From Saccharibacillus endophyticus (GTDB lineage: Bacteria > Bacillota > Bacilli > Paenibacillales > Paenibacillaceae): a stretch of 64,000 nt of DNA. Each line of letters opens with the position of its first letter. Position 1 is the first letter of the stretch. Location: the NCBI RefSeq assembly GCF_013185185.1, contig NZ_JAAZWE010000005.1:248001-312000 (forward strand). The letters run 5' to 3'. The notes beneath the pieces were generated by a model. It was not told the DNA's origin. It searched no databases and saw nothing but the letters and a program-made list of their open reading frames with translations. Shown here one piece after another: positions 33,846-42,018 of the stretch. The translations under genes were made by a program, and so were the position numbers.

Positions 33846-34404
33846 CTTGGATTTCCTCCTTCCGCAGATTATCCCGCGCTTCGCTCAAAGCAAAGCCCAG
33901 CAGATTGGTTCCTCGCCATTTGAACGGATTTTCCGCATTCGGATCCTGCTTGTCCAGGCCTATGCCCCAGATCCGATCGACCGGACTGGCTTCGACCAGA
34001 ACGCGGTTTTTCGTGTTCGACAGGAAAGCCCATAGCTCTCGGTTTTGCCGGAATTTTTCTTCGCTCGCCCGGCGCACGATGCCGTAAGCTTCCTTTTTCC
34101 ATACCTGATCGTCAAACCCCCGCACTTCGCGACCGAAAGCTTTCATCTGCTTGGGATGCTTGGCCTGCAGGATTTTGCGGCGTACTTCTTCATCGCGGAA
34201 CAGCCGTGCCTTTTCGGCCATCATATACTGCTCGGCGCAGCCGTACTCGACGCCTTCGACCGTAAAACGGCTCGGCCACCATTGACTGAGGCAGCTTGCG
34301 TCGACCACGCCTTCCGTTTTGGCCGTATGGCCCCAGAAAAACAAATATTTGATCCGCTGTCCGGCGCCGTGCGCTTTCCGCAGCTCTTCCAAGTTATAAA
34401 TCAC
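33838..34404 (-). CDS. NADAR (YbiA-like) N-glycosidase domain protein
   Basis: The 188-aa protein has the NADAR marks: FFWGHTAK, CLSQWWPSRFTVEGVEYGCAEQYMMAEKARLF near 38-70, KAFGREVRGFDDQVWKKEAYGIVRRA and a final VEASPVDRIWGIGL motif. Relatives cleave the N-glycosidic bond of ADP-ribosylated guanine or of damaged riboflavin intermediates. It overlaps the Nudix stop by 4 nt (GTGA start, GTG at 34404) and the PARG gene by 8 nt, so the three are one transcriptional and translational unit. Two Trp residues of the WW pair are kept, as in active members. Confidence 0.88.
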   Translation of the reverse strand: MIYNLEELRKAHGAGQRIKYLFFWGHTAKTEGVVDASCLSQWWPSRFTVEGVEYGCAEQYMMAEKARLFRDEEVRRKILQAKHPKQMKAFGREVRGFDDQVWKKEAYGIVRRASEEKFRQNRELWAFLSNTKNRVLVEASPVDRIWGIGLDKQDPNAENPFKWRGTNLLGFALSEARDNLRKEEIQDE

Positions 34405-35402
34405 CGATAATCTCCCCAGTCCTCGCGGCTTCGCCGATACAATCTCGATGGGCGATGTCCCGCGTTCTCCGTATATTGATCCGTTTTCTCGACCAGCGGT
34501 TCCGCTTTGCGGCGGAAGGCCGCTTTGAGCAGTTCCCGATCCAAGATCGCCTCGTAGGCCTGCTGCAATTCGGTCAGCGTAAAAAGCTCCGGCATCAGAT
34601 GCAGCGCCAGATCGTTCTCCTCCACCCGTCCGCGCAGCCGCTCGATCGCCATGCCGATGATCTTCGCATGGTCGAACGCCAAATCTCCGCGGTCTGCGAC
34701 CACATACTCCTCGATCGAAGCCCGGCTCGTTCGCGTGATCCGATGCTCGACGGTCGCCGTCAATTCCAGCTTGCCCGCCGCGTTTTTCGCAGAGTCGGCA
34801 TAAAAATCATTCGAATCGGCTTCCGGCGACTCTGCCGTCAATTTCAATTCATAACGCCGGACATGCAGCATGCCGCCTTCATCCAACCGTTCCCGGCTTT
34901 CGCTGTTCATTCGATAGGACAGCTCGAACCACGCGGCCCGATCCGCATCGTCGCCCGCTTGCACCTGCAAGCCGCGACTGTCGATCAACGCCATGTATGA
35001 GCAGCTCACGACCCAGGTACGCGGATCTCGCCCGACATCGCTGAACGTATGCAGCTGTTCCAGATAGACGCGATCAACGCCCGTTTCCTCAAACAATTCT
35101 CTCGCTGCCGCCTGATCCGCAGTCTCGTTGGGACGCACGAATCCGCCGGGCAGCGCCCAGCGACCCAGATACGGGTGCCCGGCGCGCCGGATCAACAGCA
35201 CTCGCAGCGTCTGCTTCGGCAGCTTGCGGTAATTTTCTTCCTTTTCGCCCGCTACCGTAAAAATGACCATGTCCGTCGCGATGGAAGGCCGTTCGTAATC
35301 CCCCGCGTCGTATCCGGCCAGAAACTCTTCTTCCGTCAAACCGTTCGCGTCGCGAAGCGGCTCCCGTCGGCTGTCTTCGTTCTTGTTTTCCCGCATCTTC
35401 AT
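34401..35402 (-). CDS. NrtR-like Nudix hydrolase / regulator
   Basis: The 333-aa protein has a Nudix domain with an intact box: GGFVRPNE then REL-EETG (residues about 86-107, with all catalytic Glu residues kept). A C-terminal part from about 205 (HAKIIGMAIERLRGRVE, LPELFTLTELQQAYEAIL, RKAEPLVEKT) resembles the winged helix of NrtR, the Nudix-derived repressor of NAD metabolism that senses ADP-ribose. In many NrtR proteins the Nudix box is degenerate, but here it looks active, so the protein may both cleave ADP-ribose and regulate. First gene of the operon; ATG 35402 has GGAAGGTCGGGG before it. Confidence 0.83.
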   Translation of the reverse strand: MKMRENKNEDSRREPLRDANGLTEEEFLAGYDAGDYERPSIATDMVIFTVAGEKEENYRKLPKQTLRVLLIRRAGHPYLGRWALPGGFVRPNETADQAAARELFEETGVDRVYLEQLHTFSDVGRDPRTWVVSCSYMALIDSRGLQVQAGDDADRAAWFELSYRMNSESRERLDEGGMLHVRRYELKLTAESPEADSNDFYADSAKNAAGKLELTATVEHRITRTSRASIEEYVVADRGDLAFDHAKIIGMAIERLRGRVEENDLALHLMPELFTLTELQQAYEAILDRELLKAAFRRKAEPLVEKTDQYTENAGHRPSRLYRRSREDWGDYR

Positions 35403-35446
35403 CCCCGACCTTCCATATAGGCGTTATCGTTATTCTCTTTTTGTTA

Positions 35447-35473
35447 TTATCTAAATGTTAATATCAAAGATAA
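35447..35473. promoter_or_regulatory. Candidate operator of the ADP-ribose operon
   Basis: TTATCT (35447-35452) and AGATAA (35468-35473) form an inverted pair with 15 bp between them, in the AT-rich spacer 45 nt upstream of the Nudix gene, where a NrtR-type repressor would bind. The half-sites are short, so this is weak. Confidence 0.35.
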
Positions 35474-35516
35474 AGCCTTTCCTCCTGACTGTCAAGCCGT
35501 ACAAGTTTCATCTATT

Positions 35517-35544
35517 CGATTAAACGCGGCTCGAAGCGTATAAT
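35517..35544 (+). promoter_or_regulatory. Promoter of the Cys-rich protein gene
   Basis: A consensus -10 TATAAT at 35539-35544 with a poor -35 TTCGAT (35517-35522), spacer 16. It makes a start at 35543 impossible and supports ATG 35579. Confidence 0.5.
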
Positions 35545-35578
35545 GGGAACAGAATCCAACTTCGAGGAAGTGAACCCC

Positions 35579-36421
35579 ATGCCGAACATGCCCGAGGCGA
35601 AGAACCATAGCCTGACGGACGGCAACGAGCCCTGCTTCTGCGGCAGCGGGCGCAAAATGAGACTTTGTCATAAGACCGCCTCGCCCGACAGCCGCGCCGC
35701 GCATGTGGTACGACTGTACCGGGACGTCGAGCAGACGATCGGCGACTATCGGGCAACCAGCCCCAAGCAGCCGCCGTGCCGGGAAGGGTGCAGCAATTGC
35801 TGCTCGGACTACTTCCCCGTCTCCCAAGTGGAGTTCGAGCTGCTGCTTGTTTATATGGAACGTCATTGGAGCAAGGACGAAATTGCCGAAGCGTTCGACC
35901 GCGCGGAAGAAAATCTATTGTTGTTGGAAAAAGAGAACCCGGACATGCACGCTTCGCTGACCCACAATATCGACCGCAAAGGCGAGCTGGACGCGGTACG
36001 CCGCCACGCGGGCCGCAACAGCTTTCCTTGCCCGCTGCTGGATCGGGAAAACGGACGCTGCCGGGTCTATTCGGCCCGTCCGTTCCTGTGTCGGACGCAC
36101 GGCAGCTCGCATACGTTCTACGGCGGTTGGCGCGAGCGCTTACAGCCCGGGCAGGTATGCGAGTATATCGACGGCGGACGGTCGCATCGCAAGATCACGC
36201 CGAATATCGCCGATTACTGGCCGCTGTACGAAGAACTGGCGGATGTGCGCGTAGGGAAAGAACGCCGCCTGCTGCGTCAGTATCCGATCTTTTACTGGCT
36301 GGTGCTGTACGGGCGCCACGGCGGCGGCAAAACGACGGAACTGGGCAACCGCGACAACTTCGACCTGCCGCTTGCCGAGCACAATGCGAGAATGGCGGCG
36401 CATGGGTCGTCGGCAAATTGA
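35579..36421 (+). CDS. YkgJ-type Cys-cluster protein with N-terminal SEC-C-like motif
   Basis: The 280-aa protein has a short N-terminal SEC-C-like zinc motif (CFCGSGRKMRLCHK, about 20-33) and a CxBxCCxxC-type region (CREGCSNCC near 71, then CPLL..CRVY..CRTHG near 150-180) as in the YkgJ family (zinc or iron coordination, PF03692). The role is not known; SEC-C motifs often occur at ends of protein-interaction or nucleic-acid proteins. The N-terminal start is set by the -10 at 35539 and GAGGAAGTGAACCCC before ATG 35579. It is divergent from the ADP-ribose operon, and its own terminator follows. Confidence 0.82.
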   Translation: MPNMPEAKNHSLTDGNEPCFCGSGRKMRLCHKTASPDSRAAHVVRLYRDVEQTIGDYRATSPKQPPCREGCSNCCSDYFPVSQVEFELLLVYMERHWSKDEIAEAFDRAEENLLLLEKENPDMHASLTHNIDRKGELDAVRRHAGRNSFPCPLLDRENGRCRVYSARPFLCRTHGSSHTFYGGWRERLQPGQVCEYIDGGRSHRKITPNIADYWPLYEELADVRVGKERRLLRQYPIFYWLVLYGRHGGGKTTELGNRDNFDLPLAEHNARMAAHGSSAN

Positions 36422-36445
36422 GTAGCTCATCGCTTTTTCCGCATC

Positions 36446-36499
36446 AAAAAAAGACCGTTTCTCCTCCATCTGCAATATGGGGTAGAACACGGTCTTTTT
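36446..36499. terminator. Terminator between Cys protein and radical SAM gene
   Basis: AAGACCGT (36451-36458) pairs with ACGGTCTT (36489-36496), with A-run and T-run on both sides, so it can act in both directions. Confidence 0.8.
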
Positions 36500-36598
36500 G
36501 AGTGTCTTGCCGGGTAATCGAGTTTGTCGCGGATACTTTTTGCCTTATGGGGTACCAATGCCGACTCTATGTCCATCGGCCACGCACGGAGGACAGCT

Positions 36599-36760
36599 TT
36601 ACGGCTTGTCCGCTCCGCCGTCTCCGGATTTACTTTCGGTTTCTTTACCTTTGCTCTTATAAGGTTTGGGTGCGTTTTTCTTGCGGTTTTCCGCTTTTTG
36701 CCAACGGTTCCAACCCTTTTTGCCGGTTCCGCGGCCTGTACCGCCTTTTTTGCTGGCCAT
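36599..36760 (-). CDS. DUF3934-like small basic protein, in frame with the radical SAM gene
   Basis: The last 53 codons of the radical SAM frame, from an ATG at 36760, read as a Lys/Arg/Gly-rich protein (MASKKGGTGRGTGKKGWNRW at the start) that fits the DUF3934 family of short basic Firmicute proteins. GAGGCGAACCAAGC before the ATG can serve as a ribosome site. It may be its own gene whose reading frame has been joined to the upstream gene by loss of a stop, or an internal start. The two possibilities cannot be told apart from sequence. Function unknown. Confidence 0.6.
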   Translation of the reverse strand: MASKKGGTGRGTGKKGWNRWQKAENRKKNAPKPYKSKGKETESKSGDGGADKP

Positions 36761-37849
36761 GCTTGGTTCGCCTCGCTTTCGCGTCCCTCGCCTCCCGCAC
36801 GCGCCTGAATCAGCCGTGTCGGTGCGCATGGACGTCTGTCGTTCTATCCTACGCGATGAAGCGGCCTCGGCACAAGGAAAATCGCCGGATTCCGAAAAAA
36901 GCGCATCATACGCCGGGCAAGGCAGCTTTTCCAAAAACTCGTCCAGCGCTTTCGGTCGATTCGCATAGATCGTCTTCAGATCCGTGCCTTCATACACGTT
37001 TCCGATGACCTCTGGACGACACAGTTCGCAGATCAAAATATCGCCGTTGCCGTGCAGATGGAGCTGCTTTTTACCATCCACGCAGTTCGAGAAGTACACG
37101 CCGGGTTCTTCCTTGAAGCCAAGCTTGTCTAGAAATCGATCCATGCAGGTCAGATACAGATCCGTGTCCGGGCGACGGTTCGCGATCAGTTCTTCCACTG
37201 AACGCACTAACGATTCGCGCGACGCCACGGCGTTCCAGCCCGCACGCTCGGCATGATCCATCACGATGCTGTTCTGAATTTCATGAATGCGCACGCCCAA
37301 ATCATGCACCATCGCGCTGATCGCGGGCATATTTTCCTGAGTCGAACCGAACAGCAGCGTCTCTAGCACGGTTTCCAGACCCAATTCCACGCACAGACGA
37401 ATATTTTCGATCACCTTCGCATACACGCGCGGGTCCATCCCGTAATAAGCCGCAAACGACTCCGCATCGGTAAAGTTAAACGACAGGTGGATGTTCGATA
37501 ACCCCGCTTCTTTTAAACGGCGAATGCGCTCCGGACTGAGCAGGCTTCCGTTGGTGTTGAGTTGAGTCGCGATTCCGTTCTCCGTGCAATACGCCACGAT
37601 CTTTACGCAGTCCTCAAAACGCATCGTCACTTCCCCGCCGGACAGGCGCACCCTTTTCAACGTCGGAATATCACGAATTAACCGAATGGCTTCCTCCGCG
37701 CTGACTTTCGATCCGTCATCCCGACGATAGGCACAGCAATAATCGCATTTAAAGTTGCAATTCGACGTTACGCCGATCTCTAATCCCTCAAGTTCGTACA
37801 ATCCAGGCGTCTCCAGCTCAAGCGCCTTGTACTTGTTCTTCGTCAGCAA
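36599..37849 (-). CDS. Radical SAM/SPASM-like protein running into a DUF3934-like tail
   Basis: The 416-aa product has a radical SAM cluster motif CNFKCDYC near 31-38, LSGGEVTMRFEDC near 68 and a SPASM-like C-terminal region with Cys residues in FSNCVDG and CELCRPEVIG. A basic 60-residue tail follows (36599-36760 encodes a DUF3934-like domain). TTG at 37849 is chosen because AAGAGG lies 9 nt before it; the open frame back to 37978 is AT-rich or basic with no site. Some relatives modify peptides, but no target peptide gene is nearby. The start is less certain than the domain call. Confidence 0.75.
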   Translation of the reverse strand: MLTKNKYKALELETPGLYELEGLEIGVTSNCNFKCDYCCAYRRDDGSKVSAEEAIRLIRDIPTLKRVRLSGGEVTMRFEDCVKIVAYCTENGIATQLNTNGSLLSPERIRRLKEAGLSNIHLSFNFTDAESFAAYYGMDPRVYAKVIENIRLCVELGLETVLETLLFGSTQENMPAISAMVHDLGVRIHEIQNSIVMDHAERAGWNAVASRESLVRSVEELIANRRPDTDLYLTCMDRFLDKLGFKEEPGVYFSNCVDGKKQLHLHGNGDILICELCRPEVIGNVYEGTDLKTIYANRPKALDEFLEKLPCPAYDALFSESGDFPCAEAASSRRIERQTSMRTDTADSGACGRRGTRKRGEPSMASKKGGTGRGTGKKGWNRWQKAENRKKNAPKPYKSKGKETESKSGDGGADKP

Positions 37850-38126
37850 TACCTTCAACCTCTTCCGTACGAATTTTCCGCTTTCTCGGCAGCTCCTTCC
37901 CCCTGATTGAGAACGATTGCTTGAGATGCGGAATCCTTCGCCATTATAACGAATAGAACATGGATTTCGGTATGACAAAGCTAACGCCCGGCGTGTTCAA
38001 AAAACTTTTATAGTTCCTTTGTGAGAAAAGCACTTTACACGTAATATCCGAGTTATATACATGTAATATTAAATTCCACAAAAACGTTTCGAAGACATAT
38101 TTTTCTTTTAATTTGCAAATTTTAGC

Positions 38127-38155
38127 TTTACTTTGCCTAAACACCCTTGTATATT
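38127..38155 (+). promoter_or_regulatory. Promoter of the liv operon
   Basis: TTTACT (-35, 38127-38132), 17-nt spacer and TATATT (-10, 38150-38155) lie 55 nt upstream of livJ. The region from 37850 to 38210 holds no gene and is AT-rich. Confidence 0.65.
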
Positions 38156-38209
38156 CGTCTCACACACAAGCCTTAAAAGTTACATAAAGTGACATTAGGA
38201 GGAAGAGAG

Positions 38210-39424
38210 ATGAAAAGAAAAACAGCGGGGTTGGCTTCTTTGGTTTTGTTAATGAGTGTCGTATCAGCATGCGGAAACAGCGGGGGAGGCACGACAGCCA
38301 GCGGAACCGAAGCCGGAGGCACAACAGGGTCGGCTGACGGAACAGTCATCAAGATCGCTTCGCAATCGCCATTATCCGGCTCGAGCTCGATCCAGGGCGA
38401 AGCGATTCGACTCGGCGCCCAGATGGCACTCGAAGACCGCTCGCAGGAGTTCAAAGACCTCGGCTTCACGCTGGAACTCGTTCCCTACGACGATCAGGGC
38501 GATGCCAAAAAAGGCGTAGCCAATTCCGAAATGATCGGTGCCGATCAGGCCGTTCTCGGCGTCATCGGCCATCTGAATTCCGGCGTCTCCATCCCTTCTT
38601 CCGTCGTGTACGAAAAATACAACATCCCGATGATCTCTCCCGCCAGTACGGCCACGGAGTTCACGGATCGCAAGCTCAAGGTCGCGAACCGCGTCGTGGC
38701 CCGTGACGACTTCCAGGGTCCAGCCGCCGCGCAATACGCCGTCAATGAGCTGGGTGCCAAAAACATTTTCGTCATCCAGGATAAAACGGCTTATGGACAA
38801 GGGTTAGCCGAAGCATTCCGCGACGAAGCCGAGAAGCTCGGCGCGACCGTCGCGGGTTACGAAGCGATCACAGTCGGAGAAAAGGACTTTAACGGGGTTC
38901 TGAACATCGCTTTGAACAAGAAACCCGATTTCATCTTCTTCGGCGGCCTCTACGCCGAAGGCGGCTTGCTCGTCAAGCAAGCTCGCGAAAAAGGAATTAC
39001 GGCTCCGTTTATGGGCGGCGACGCCCTCGACTCCTCCGGCATGGTCGAGATCGCGGGCGATGACGTCAAAGATTCCCTGTACAGCTCGGTCGCAACCGAT
39101 ATTACCAAGACCGAAGACGGCAAAGCTTGGGCCGACAAATACAAAGAAAAATTCAATAAAAACGCCGAAGGCTATTCCGTTTACGCCTACGATTCCATGT
39201 CCGTCATGTTGGATGCCATCAAAAGCTCCATCGACGCCGCAGGCGGAAAAATTCCTACCCGAGAAGCTGTACGAGACGCCGTTCGCGCAACCAAAGACTT
39301 TAAAGGCATCGCTACCGAAGTCGCTTTCGACGACATCGGCGACAATATCTACGCCAAAGTCTTCATCTACAAATTCGAAGAGGCCGCTTACCCCGGCTCC
39401 CTAGTCTCCGAAGTCAGCAAATAA
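38210..39424 (+). CDS. livJ: Branched-chain amino acid ABC transporter, substrate-binding lipoprotein
   Basis: The 404-aa protein has a lipoprotein signal: MKRK, a hydrophobic stretch and lipobox VVSAC with Cys at about 22, then a Gly/Thr-rich linker. The mature part is a periplasmic-binding-protein type I fold (IKIASQSPLSGSSSIQGEAIRLGAQMALED near 48, YDDQGDAKKGVANSEMI near 85). It delivers leucine, isoleucine or valine (or a related amide or urea) to LivHM; family alone does not fix the ligand. The ATG follows AGGAGGAAGAGAG. It is the first gene of the operon and likely to be the most abundant. Confidence 0.93.
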   Translation: MKRKTAGLASLVLLMSVVSACGNSGGGTTASGTEAGGTTGSADGTVIKIASQSPLSGSSSIQGEAIRLGAQMALEDRSQEFKDLGFTLELVPYDDQGDAKKGVANSEMIGADQAVLGVIGHLNSGVSIPSSVVYEKYNIPMISPASTATEFTDRKLKVANRVVARDDFQGPAAAQYAVNELGAKNIFVIQDKTAYGQGLAEAFRDEAEKLGATVAGYEAITVGEKDFNGVLNIALNKKPDFIFFGGLYAEGGLLVKQAREKGITAPFMGGDALDSSGMVEIAGDDVKDSLYSSVATDITKTEDGKAWADKYKEKFNKNAEGYSVYAYDSMSVMLDAIKSSIDAAGGKIPTREAVRDAVRATKDFKGIATEVAFDDIGDNIYAKVFIYKFEEAAYPGSLVSEVSK

Positions 39425-39540
39425 CCGCACGCCGTCGCCCGTTCCTGCTCCTTACCGTTCTACAGCAACGGCTTCACTCGCCTGCCAAGCGCTTCGCAAC
39501 CACGAAGCGCCGCCCTTATCCCTGCCCCCAGAAGGCAAAC

Positions 39541-39660
39541 GGGGCGAAGGGAGAGGTTCAGTGAAGGTCGCCTTTGAAATCGGGAAATCCGTTTAACCTG
39601 TTCAGGTTAAGCGGATTTCCCGATTGAAACAGCGACCGCAACGAACCTCTCCCGCAGCCC
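39541..39660 (+). repeat. Dispersed palindromic repeat, copy B, inside the liv operon
   Basis: GGGAGAGGTTC (39549-39559) pairs with GAACCTCTCCC (39643-39653) and GGTCGC (39566-39571) with GCGACC (39632-39637). The centre (39578-39626) is a 23-bp hairpin with one G-U and a 2-3 nt loop. It is in the 281-nt gap between livJ and livH, where stem-loops commonly reduce downstream expression relative to the binding protein. The rest of the gap (39425-39540) shows no gene. Confidence 0.8.
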
Positions 39661-39705
39661 TTCCCGCCTTCCGTACCCCACCAAACAGAAAGGACCGATG
39701 CCTTC

Positions 39706-40692
39706 ATGCTCTCCAGCATTCTAAGCTCTTTGCCGCAGGTATTGATCGACGGCCTGGCGCTCGGCGCGATCTACGCCGTCGTCGCCCTCGGCTATACGAT
39801 GGTATACGGCATCCTCGAACTGATTAACTTCGCGCACGGCGAAGTGTTTATGACCGGAGCCTTTGTCGGCACGGCCACCCTGTTTATTTTCGACGATGCC
39901 GGCTTTTTGTCTTCCGCTCCGGGCTGGATCGTTTATTTTCTGGTCATCCTGATCTCCATGATCATCACCGGACTGCTCGGCGTACTGATCGAGAGAATCG
40001 CCTATCGTCCGCTGCGGCGAGCGCCCAAGCTGATCTCGCTCATTTCCGCAATCGGCGTCTCCTTTGTCCTTCAGGATTTGATTCGCTTCATCGCGGAACT
40101 GATTACGGGCAATTATATCGTTAGCGGAATTTCTTTGTTCCGGGGCACGTTCGAACTCGGCACCTCGTCACTGTCTTCCACCTTCAACGACTCGTTCGTC
40201 AAAAACAATACGTTCATTATTATCGGCGTCGCGATCTTGCTCATGCTGGCACTCGACCTGTTCGTCAATCGCACCAAATGGGGCGTTGCCATGCGGGCGG
40301 TCGCGCAAGATCGGGAAACGGCATCGCTGATGTCGATCAACGTCAATAAAGTCATCGTGCTGACCTTCTTCATCGGCTCGGCGCTGGGCGGCGCGACAGG
40401 CGTTCTGTTCGCTCAGCAATACGGCACAATCGATCCTTATATCGGATACATACTCGGTCTCAAAGCATTCACCGCAGCGGTGCTCGGCGGCATCGGCAAT
40501 ATCCGCGGCGCCATGTTCGGCGGACTCGCGATCGGTCTGCTGGAAATGTTCGCCTCCGCCAATCTCGGTCTGATCACTCACGGCAACTTCGGTTCCGAAT
40601 ACAAAGACGTCTTTGCCTTCGCCATCCTGATTCTCGTGCTGATCTTCAAGCCGGAAGGCTTGTTCGGCCGGGCGGTCAAAGAAAAGGTCTGA
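39706..40692 (+). CDS. livH: Branched-chain amino acid ABC transporter permease
   Basis: The 328-aa integral membrane protein has about 8 segments and the LivH marks: DGLALGAIYAVVALGYTMVYGILELINFAHG at the N-terminus, IGVSFVLQDLIRF near 112, and the EAA-like loop with ASLMSINVNKVIVLTF and AAVLGGIGNIRGAMFGGLAIGLLE near 250. It forms the membrane channel with LivM. The start ATG 39706 has a weak AAAGGA site about 12 nt upstream. It follows livJ after a repeat and precedes livM by 30 nt. Confidence 0.93.
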   Translation: MLSSILSSLPQVLIDGLALGAIYAVVALGYTMVYGILELINFAHGEVFMTGAFVGTATLFIFDDAGFLSSAPGWIVYFLVILISMIITGLLGVLIERIAYRPLRRAPKLISLISAIGVSFVLQDLIRFIAELITGNYIVSGISLFRGTFELGTSSLSSTFNDSFVKNNTFIIIGVAILLMLALDLFVNRTKWGVAMRAVAQDRETASLMSINVNKVIVLTFFIGSALGGATGVLFAQQYGTIDPYIGYILGLKAFTAAVLGGIGNIRGAMFGGLAIGLLEMFASANLGLITHGNFGSEYKDVFAFAILILVLIFKPEGLFGRAVKEKV

Positions 40693-40722
40693 TTGCCGCA
40701 TTTAACCGAAAGGAGGAAGTCC

Positions 40723-42018
40723 ATGTCCGGATTCAAGCTCGCCCTACAAAACAACAAAGTTCTCCAAATGTCGCTGCTGGCAGCCTTCGTGCTCGTATCG
40801 GCGCTCAGCGTCTACCTGACCAGCCGTTCGGTCATCGCGTTCATCCTGCTGCTCGGCTCGCTGCTGCTCTTGTACTACACCTCGCTGAGCAACGGGATGA
40901 AATGGGCCGTCGCCGGACTGCTGCTGATCCTCGTCATTCCGTTCGCTACCGCAGGCGGGCCGTCGCATGAATCCTATATGGAAGTCGCGACCCAATGCGG
41001 CATCTACGTGGCGATGGCATTGGGACTGAACATCGTCGTCGGCTTCGCCGGACTGCTTGATCTCGGGTTTGTCGCCTTCTTCGCCATCGGCGCTTATACG
41101 TACGGGATTTTTGCGACAGGTCAGGCGAACAACTTCATCCCCGGCGACCTGTTCCCGCTATCCGGCGATTATTTCTGGGTGTTTATCATTCTTGGAGGCA
41201 TTATGGCCGCAATCTTCGGCGTGCTGCTCGGTCTTCCGGTGCTGCGGGTCAAGGGAGATTATCTCGCCATTGTCACGCTCGGCTTCGGCGAGATTGTACG
41301 GATCATTTTCAACAATCTGGAGAAACCGGTGAATATCACGAACGGCGCGATGGGCTTGTCCTCGATCAGCCCGCCGAACCTGTTCGGTCTGCAATTTACG
41401 TTCCCGCACCAGTTTTACTTTATCGTGCTCGGCATTCTGGCGGTCGTGATCTTCGGCGTCAGACGGTTCGAGCATTCGCGCATCGGCCGCTCCTGGAAAG
41501 CCGTTCGGGAAAACGAGATCGCCGCGCAGTCCATGGGCATTCCGTTGATTCGCACCAAGCTTACCGCGTTTGCCATCGGCGCTTCCTTTTCCGGCCTGAT
41601 GGGCGTCGTATTCGCGGCTAAACAGACCTTCATCGACCCGTCAAGCTTCACATTGCTGGAATCGACGACGATTCTGGTCATGGTCGTGCTCGGCGGCATG
41701 GGCAGCGTGCCCGGCGTTATTCTGGGTGCCGTGCTGGTTACGCTGCTGAACTTGCAGGTGCTTGCCGAATTTACCGGATGGCTGAACCAACTCTCGATGC
41801 AGGGGATCATCACGCTGCCGAACGCGCTGTCCCCGGTCAAAATGCAGCGGTTCATTTTCGGTGCCATCTTGATCCTGATCGCCATATTCCGCCCGCACGG
41901 CCTAATCTCCGCACGCAATCGCAAGATCCCTCTATCTCAGGTAAAGGAGGCCGAAACGCATGAGCATCCTGAGCGTTCAAGGACTAGTCAAAAAGTTCGG
42001 CGGGTTAACGGCGGTTAA
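40723..42018 (+). CDS. livM: Branched-chain amino acid ABC transporter permease
   Basis: The 431-aa membrane protein has LivM marks: AMALGLNIVVGFAGLLDLGFVAFFAIGAYTYG near 105 and RTKLTAFAIGASFSGLMGVVFAAKQTFIDPSSFTLLESTTILVMVVLGGMGSVPGVILGA near 278-335. The start ATG 40723 follows AGGAGGAAGTCC. The last about 30 residues (after FRPHGLISARN) run on into the livG gene; livG starts 59 nt before the livM stop, and typical LivM proteins end soon after RPHGL, so the tail is an addition. Confidence 0.92.
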   Translation: MSGFKLALQNNKVLQMSLLAAFVLVSALSVYLTSRSVIAFILLLGSLLLLYYTSLSNGMKWAVAGLLLILVIPFATAGGPSHESYMEVATQCGIYVAMALGLNIVVGFAGLLDLGFVAFFAIGAYTYGIFATGQANNFIPGDLFPLSGDYFWVFIILGGIMAAIFGVLLGLPVLRVKGDYLAIVTLGFGEIVRIIFNNLEKPVNITNGAMGLSSISPPNLFGLQFTFPHQFYFIVLGILAVVIFGVRRFEHSRIGRSWKAVRENEIAAQSMGIPLIRTKLTAFAIGASFSGLMGVVFAAKQTFIDPSSFTLLESTTILVMVVLGGMGSVPGVILGAVLVTLLNLQVLAEFTGWLNQLSMQGIITLPNALSPVKMQRFIFGAILILIAIFRPHGLISARNRKIPLSQVKEAETHEHPERSRTSQKVRRVNGG

